Shown here: one piece after another, positions 8,101 to 11,463 of the stretch | Layout: every line of letters starts with the position of its first letter | Numbering within the stretch: position 1 is the stretch's first letter | Origin: Actinotalea sp. | GTDB taxonomy: Bacteria; Actinomycetota; Actinomycetes; Actinomycetales; Cellulomonadaceae | Assembly (NCBI GenBank): GCA_014360395.1 | Contig: JACIXM010000065.1 | Coordinates: forward strand, 1-11,463 | Length of the DNA stretch: 11,463 nucleotides | Direction of reading: 5' to 3' | Program-made: the position numbers and the translations under genes | Notes under the pieces: model-generated | Databases searched by the model: none | What the model was told of the DNA's origin: nothing | What the model saw: the letters and a program-made list of their open reading frames with translations, nothing else

Positions 8101-9701
8101 GCGCCCGCTCCCGTCGCCCCGTCGGCTTCCCCGGCCCGCCCGGTGGCGGCGAGGAACACGTCCCTGTCGTTGTAGCGGTGGAACACCCCGGCGATCTCCT
8201 GCGTCGGTTCGTGGCCCTTGCCGGTGACGATGATCGTGTCCTCCGGCCGGGCGAGGTCGAGGGCGAGCCGGATCGCGGCCGCCCGGGAGTCGGACTCGTG
8301 CACGTCGTGCGCGTCGGGCCGCTCGGCCAGCACGCCGCCGAGGATGGCGGCGCGGATCTCCTCCGGCGGCTCCGAGCGCGGGTTCTCGTCGGTGACGACC
8401 AGCACGTCCGCGAGGCGGGCGGCGATCTGGCCCATGACGGGACGCTTGCCGCGGTCCCGGTCGCCGTCGGACCCGAAGACGATGATCAGCCGGCCCGGCG
8501 TGGCCGGGCGGACCGCCTCCAGGGCCAGGGTCAGGGCATCGGGCGTGTGCGCGTAGTCGACGAGGCACAGCGGGTGGGTGGCATCGCGCTCGACGACCCG
8601 CTCCATGCGCCCCGGGATCGCGGAGGCGCCGGCCACGGCGGCGGCGGCCACGTCGAGCGGCACACCCGCGCGATGGGCCAGCACGACGGCGAGCGCCGCG
8701 TTCGAGACGTTGACCAGGCCGGGCAGCGGGCTGGCCGCGCCGATACCGGTGCCGTCGGGCCCGACGAGGGTGAAGGACGAGCCCACCCCGTCGAGCCCGA
8801 GCCGGGTGTCGGCGACCCGCCACTGGGCGTCCGCTCCGCCGACGGCGTCGGCACGCGTCGCCACGGCGTCGACGGGGACGACCCCCTCGGTGCGGAGCTG
8901 CTCGGCGAGGCGGGCGCCCCAGGCGTCGTCCACGCAGACGACGGCGCGACGGGCGCGGCCCGGGGCGAAGAGGCTCGCCTTGGCGGCGAAGTACCCCTCC
9001 ATGTCGCCGTGGAAGTCCAGGTGGTCCCACTGCAGGTTCGTGAAGCCGGCGACGTCCACCTCGAGGCCGCCGACGCGGCCGAGGGCGAGGGCGTGGGAGG
9101 AGACCTCCATCGAGCAGGCCGTCACACCGCGCTCGCGCATCAGGGCGAACAGGCCGTGCAGGACGGGCGCCTCGACGGTCGTGCGCGGGCTCTCGATGGC
9201 CTCGTCGCCGACCCGCAGCTCGACGGTGCCGATGACCGCAGTGCGCTCGTGGACCGCCCGCAGCGCGGCCTCGACGAAGTAGCTCGTCGTCGTCTTGCCG
9301 TTGGTGCCCGTGACCCCGACCGTCGTCACGTGCCGGGCGGGGTGGTCGTACACCCAGGCCGACACCTCGCCCAGGCTGCCCCGGGGGTCCTGGACCACCA
9401 CGACCGGCAGGGCGGAGGCCGCGCCGCCGGCGCGCACGCGGGCCGCGCCGTCGTCGTCGGTGAGGACCGCGACCGCCCCGGCGTCCGCCGCGTCGTCCGC
9501 GAAGTCGGCGCCGTGGGCGCGCGCACCGGGCAGGGCGGCGAAGAGGTCACCGGGCTCCACGTCGGCCGAGCCGACGGCGACGCCGCGCAGGACGACCGAG
9601 GCGACCTGGGGCGGGACCGTCGCACCGATGTGGCGGGCGAGGTCACCGAGGTGACGGGCAGGGCGCTGCCGGGGCCGCATCCGGCCGTGGGGGGACGTCA
9701 C
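8097..9701 (-). CDS. murE: UDP-MurNAc-L-Ala-D-Glu--diamino-acid ligase MurE
   Basis: MurE adds the third-position diamino acid (meso-DAP, L-Lys or L-Orn, depending on the species) to UDP-MurNAc-L-Ala-D-Glu. With the start at GTG 9701 the product is 534 residues. Signatures are the N-domain DLFAALPGARAHGADFA (52-68), P-loop TGTNGKTTT (131-139), MEVSSHAL (198-205), TNLQWDHLDFHG (221-232), the presumed carbamylated Lys241 in AAKASLF, VDYAHTPDAL (381-390), GSDGDRDRGKRPVMG (410-424), TDENPR (437-442) and TGKGHE (493-498). TDENPR is the amino-acid selectivity box, with the usual DNPR changed to ENPR. The start is ambiguous. GTG 9746 overlaps the ftsI stop but has no spaced Shine-Dalgarno. GTG 9737 has GGGAG at 8 nt. 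GTG 9701 follows a TACATT -10-like box by 7 nt. I chose 9701 because the extra residues look unconserved and include the codons GGT and ACA, out of character here. The stop overlaps murF. Confidence 0.93.
   Translation of the reverse strand: MTSPHGRMRPRQRPARHLGDLARHIGATVPPQVASVVLRGVAVGSADVEPGDLFAALPGARAHGADFADDAADAGAVAVLTDDDGAARVRAGGAASALPVVVVQDPRGSLGEVSAWVYDHPARHVTTVGVTGTNGKTTTSYFVEAALRAVHERTAVIGTVELRVGDEAIESPRTTVEAPVLHGLFALMRERGVTACSMEVSSHALALGRVGGLEVDVAGFTNLQWDHLDFHGDMEGYFAAKASLFAPGRARRAVVCVDDAWGARLAEQLRTEGVVPVDAVATRADAVGGADAQWRVADTRLGLDGVGSSFTLVGPDGTGIGAASPLPGLVNVSNAALAVVLAHRAGVPLDVAAAAVAGASAIPGRMERVVERDATHPLCLVDYAHTPDALTLALEAVRPATPGRLIIVFGSDGDRDRGKRPVMGQIAARLADVLVVTDENPRSEPPEEIRAAILGGVLAERPDAHDVHESDSRAAAIRLALDLARPEDTIIVTGKGHEPTQEIAGVFHRYNDRDVFLAATGRAGEADGATGAGA
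8108..8112 (-). promoter_or_regulatory. murF Shine-Dalgarno (GGGAG)
   Basis: GGGAG lies 7 nt before the murF ATG, inside the end of murE. It fixes the ATG in the ATGA overlap as the start, against the much longer in-frame upstream extension. Confidence 0.65.
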
Positions 9702-9708
9702 GCGCTCG

Positions 9709-9714
9709 AATGTA
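9709..9714 (-). promoter_or_regulatory. Candidate internal -10 box for a leaderless murE transcript
   Basis: On the minus strand the sequence reads TACATT-cgagcgc-GTG. This is a TANNNT -10 hexamer followed by 7 nt and then the murE GTG at 9701. In Actinobacteria this spacing is typical of promoters whose transcript begins at or next to the start codon. AT-rich hexamers of this kind are rare in the surrounding GC-rich DNA. No good -35 is seen 16-19 nt further upstream, but many actinobacterial promoters lack one. It may instead be chance, or coding sequence if murE starts at 9737. Confidence 0.4.
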
Positions 9715-9742
9715 CCGTCCGGGGCGGGGGCCGCCACGCCGG

Positions 9743-11463
9743 TCACTCCCAGGTGGTCGGGTACAGCTCCGGCGCCGTCCCGGTGGGCGGGATGCCAAGG
9801 TGCTGGAGCGTGAAGGACGTCACCTCGCGGAACACCGGGGCCGCGACCGCACCGCCGTAGATCTCGGTCTTCGGGTCGTAGAGCACGACGTTGACGGCGA
9901 TGCGGGGGTCGTCGACCGGGGCGACGCCGATGAAGGAGGCGACGTGCTTGACGACCCCGTTGCCCTCGAAGGACTGCGCGGTGCCGGTCTTGCCCCCGAC
10001 CCGGTACCCCGGCACGGCCCCGTTCTTGCCCGTGCCGTCGACGACGGCGGTCTCGAGCATCCGCAGGACGGTGTCGGCCGTCTCCTCGCTGACGACGCGG
10101 CGCGGCTCCGTGAGGTCGGTGGGGACCAGCTCGCCGTCGGCGCCGATCGTCCCGCGCACGAGGTGGGGCTGCACCCTGAGGCCACCGTTCGCGATCGTCG
10201 CGAACACCTGGGTGTTCTGCAGCACGGTGGTGCTCACGGCCTGGCCGAACAGCACGGCGTACTTCGACCGGCCGTCCCACTGGTCCGCCGGCCACAGGAT
10301 GCCGCCGGACTCCCCCGGCAGGCCGATGCCGGCGGGCGTCCCGAAGCCGAACTTGCGCAGGTAGTCGTACCGGACCTGCTCCGGGAGCGGTTCGCCGGCC
10401 ATGATCGTGCCGGTGTTCGACGACTGGGCGAAGACGCCGGCGAGGGTGAGCTGCAGCGTCGGGTGCTCGTGGGAGTCCTTGAACGTCTGCCCGTTGGGCG
10501 TCGTGTACTGGTAGGGCACGGTGAAGCGCGATGCGGGCGTCGCGACCCCCGTCTCGAGGGCGGCGGCCATGGTGATGACCTTCGCCGTCGACCCGGGCTC
10601 GTAGACCGCCTCGATGGCGCGGCTGCCGCGGTCCTGGGCGGGCGTCGCCCCGGGGTCGTTGGGGTCGACCGCCCCGGAGTCGACCAGCGCGAGGATCTCC
10701 CCGGTCCGGACGTCCTGGACCTCGACGGCACCCCAGCGCGCACCGGTCTGCGCGACCGCCTCGTCCAGGGTCCGCTGGGCCATGAACTGCACGTCCCGGT
10801 CGAGGGTGAGCTGGACGTCACGGCCCGGCACGGCAGGGACGACCTCCTGGTCCCGGCTGGGGATCCGCTGCCCCCGGGCGCCCCGCTCGTAGGTGAGCCG
10901 CCCCGGCGTCCCCGACAGGACCTCGTCGTACACGCGCTCGATCCCCGCCTGGCCGTATCCCTCGGCGCCCACGAAGCCGAGGACGTTCCCGCCGGTGCTG
11001 CCGGCGGCGTAGGTCCGTTCGGTCGCGCGCTCGCCGCTGATCCCCGGGATCCGCAGCGAGCGGACCTGGTCGTAGACCTCCGGGACGACGCCCTTGGCCA
11101 GGTAGACGAACTGCCGCTTGTCCTCCCCGCCCCACAGGTCCGCGCCGAGCTCCGCCGCCGACACACCGAGGAGGGGCGCGAGCCGCTCGGCCTGCAGGGC
11201 CGCCTCCTCCGGCGTGCCCAACGCCTCCACGAGCTGCACCTGGTTGACGGCGACGTTCCACCGTTCCACCGAGGTCGCGAGGACGACGCCGTTGCGGTCG
11301 ACGATCTCGCCCCGCTCCCCGGGGATCTGCTGGGTGAAGAGCCGCTTCGCGGTGTACTCCGCCGCCAGCGCGGGTCCGGTGACGACCTGCATGTGCACGA
11401 GGCGCCCGGCCAGGACCAGGAGGAGCACGAGGACGAGGACCAGCGCGACGCGCTGCCGCTCCT
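9743..11463 (-). CDS. ftsI: Septal class B penicillin-binding protein FtsI (PBP3), 5' end missing
   Basis: FtsI is the division-specific D,D-transpeptidase that crosslinks new septal peptidoglycan with FtsW. The frame is open to the right edge, so the cytoplasmic start lies outside the window. The first visible codons (ERQRVALVLVLVLLLVLAGR) form the single N-terminal membrane anchor, so little is missing. Counted from the in-frame GTG at 11428, a pedestal/dimerisation domain begins near residue 35 with GERGEIVDRNG (37-47). The transpeptidase domain covers about 230-540 and has all three catalytic motifs: STAK with Ser280 and Lys283, SSN at 336-338, and KTGTAQ at 480-485. There are no PASTA repeats, and the protein ends shortly after the domain at YPTTWE. 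The GTG at 11428 cannot be the true start because it falls inside the membrane helix. The stop codon overlaps a possible murE GTG. Position at the head of the mur series supports FtsI over other class B PBPs. Confidence 0.95.
   Translation of the reverse strand, partial: ERQRVALVLVLVLLLVLAGRLVHMQVVTGPALAAEYTAKRLFTQQIPGERGEIVDRNGVVLATSVERWNVAVNQVQLVEALGTPEEAALQAERLAPLLGVSAAELGADLWGGEDKRQFVYLAKGVVPEVYDQVRSLRIPGISGERATERTYAAGSTGGNVLGFVGAEGYGQAGIERVYDEVLSGTPGRLTYERGARGQRIPSRDQEVVPAVPGRDVQLTLDRDVQFMAQRTLDEAVAQTGARWGAVEVQDVRTGEILALVDSGAVDPNDPGATPAQDRGSRAIEAVYEPGSTAKVITMAAALETGVATPASRFTVPYQYTTPNGQTFKDSHEHPTLQLTLAGVFAQSSNTGTIMAGEPLPEQVRYDYLRKFGFGTPAGIGLPGESGGILWPADQWDGRSKYAVLFGQAVSTTVLQNTQVFATIANGGLRVQPHLVRGTIGADGELVPTDLTEPRRVVSEETADTVLRMLETAVVDGTGKNGAVPGYRVGGKTGTAQSFEGNGVVKHVASFIGVAPVDDPRIAVNVVLYDPKTEIYGGAVAAPVFREVTSFTLQHLGIPPTGTAPELYPTTWE
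9746..9750 (-). promoter_or_regulatory. Alternative murE Shine-Dalgarno (GGGAG)
   Basis: GGGAG sits over the last sense codons of ftsI, 8 nt before an in-frame GTG at 9737. It would support a MurE 12 residues longer on transcripts that read through from ftsI. It touches the GTG at 9746 directly, so it cannot serve that start. This site is the main argument against placing the murE start at 9701. Confidence 0.45.

Noticed and set aside
8101..9030. Upstream extension of MurF into murE
   Set aside because: [15 protein letters not shown] is a standard MurF N-terminus with a spaced GGGAG. The extension is out-of-frame murE sequence.
5576..9860. Three consecutive long plus-strand frames (5576-7036, 6634-8175, 8178-9860)
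   Set aside because: They lie wholly opposite mraY, murF and murE and have shadow composition (Arg, Gly, Asp, His, Glu). No promoter or credible start was seen.
9747..10295. Upstream extension of the murE frame into ftsI
   Set aside because: The added sequence is Arg/Gly/Pro-rich, lies in another frame of the certain FtsI transpeptidase domain, and has no Mur-ligase similarity.
1..11463. Accessory elements: CRISPR, insertion sequence, phage or defence genes, tRNA, riboswitch
   Set aside because: None is visible. The DNA is almost fully occupied by core wall-synthesis genes of uniform codon use, so a novel system hidden here is not supported.

Overview
The window is very GC-rich, with almost every third codon position G or C. 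It reads as one uninterrupted stretch of an actinobacterial division and cell-wall (dcw) cluster. The protein sequences and gene order fit a high-GC Actinomycetota, probably in or near the Micrococcales (Cellulomonas/Georgenia-like). That placement is inferred from sequence character and was not tested by a search.

All genes lie on the minus strand, so transcription runs from the right edge to the left edge: ftsI (5' end missing) - murE - murF - mraY - murD - ftsW - murG - murC - ftsQ (only the first 43 codons are present). There is essentially no non-coding DNA. Seven of the eight junctions either overlap by 1-8 nt or are separated by only 9 nt. The one possible exception is ftsI/murE, where up to 41 nt may be non-coding, depending on which murE start is used. 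No RNA gene, mobile element, CRISPR array, attachment site, origin, terminator or stretch of more than 300 bases without a gene was seen.

The genes work together as follows. MurC, MurD, MurE and MurF add L-Ala, D-Glu, the third-position diamino acid and D-Ala-D-Ala in turn to UDP-MurNAc in the cytoplasm. MraY moves the product onto undecaprenyl phosphate to make lipid I, and MurG adds GlcNAc to make lipid II. FtsW (SEDS glycosyltransferase) and FtsI (class B penicillin-binding transpeptidase) polymerise and crosslink it at the septum. FtsQ belongs to the FtsQLB complex that controls FtsWI.

This is a core housekeeping locus, and I found no sign of a novel system. The points worth a second look are fine-scale. 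They are a candidate internal leaderless promoter at the murE start, a D-to-E change in the MurE DNPR-type box, cysteine pairs in extracytoplasmic loops of both FtsW and MraY, a Gly/Ala-rich insertion in MurC, and an acidic, disordered-looking tail on MurF. The very long open frames on the plus strand are shadows of biased codon use in the real genes.
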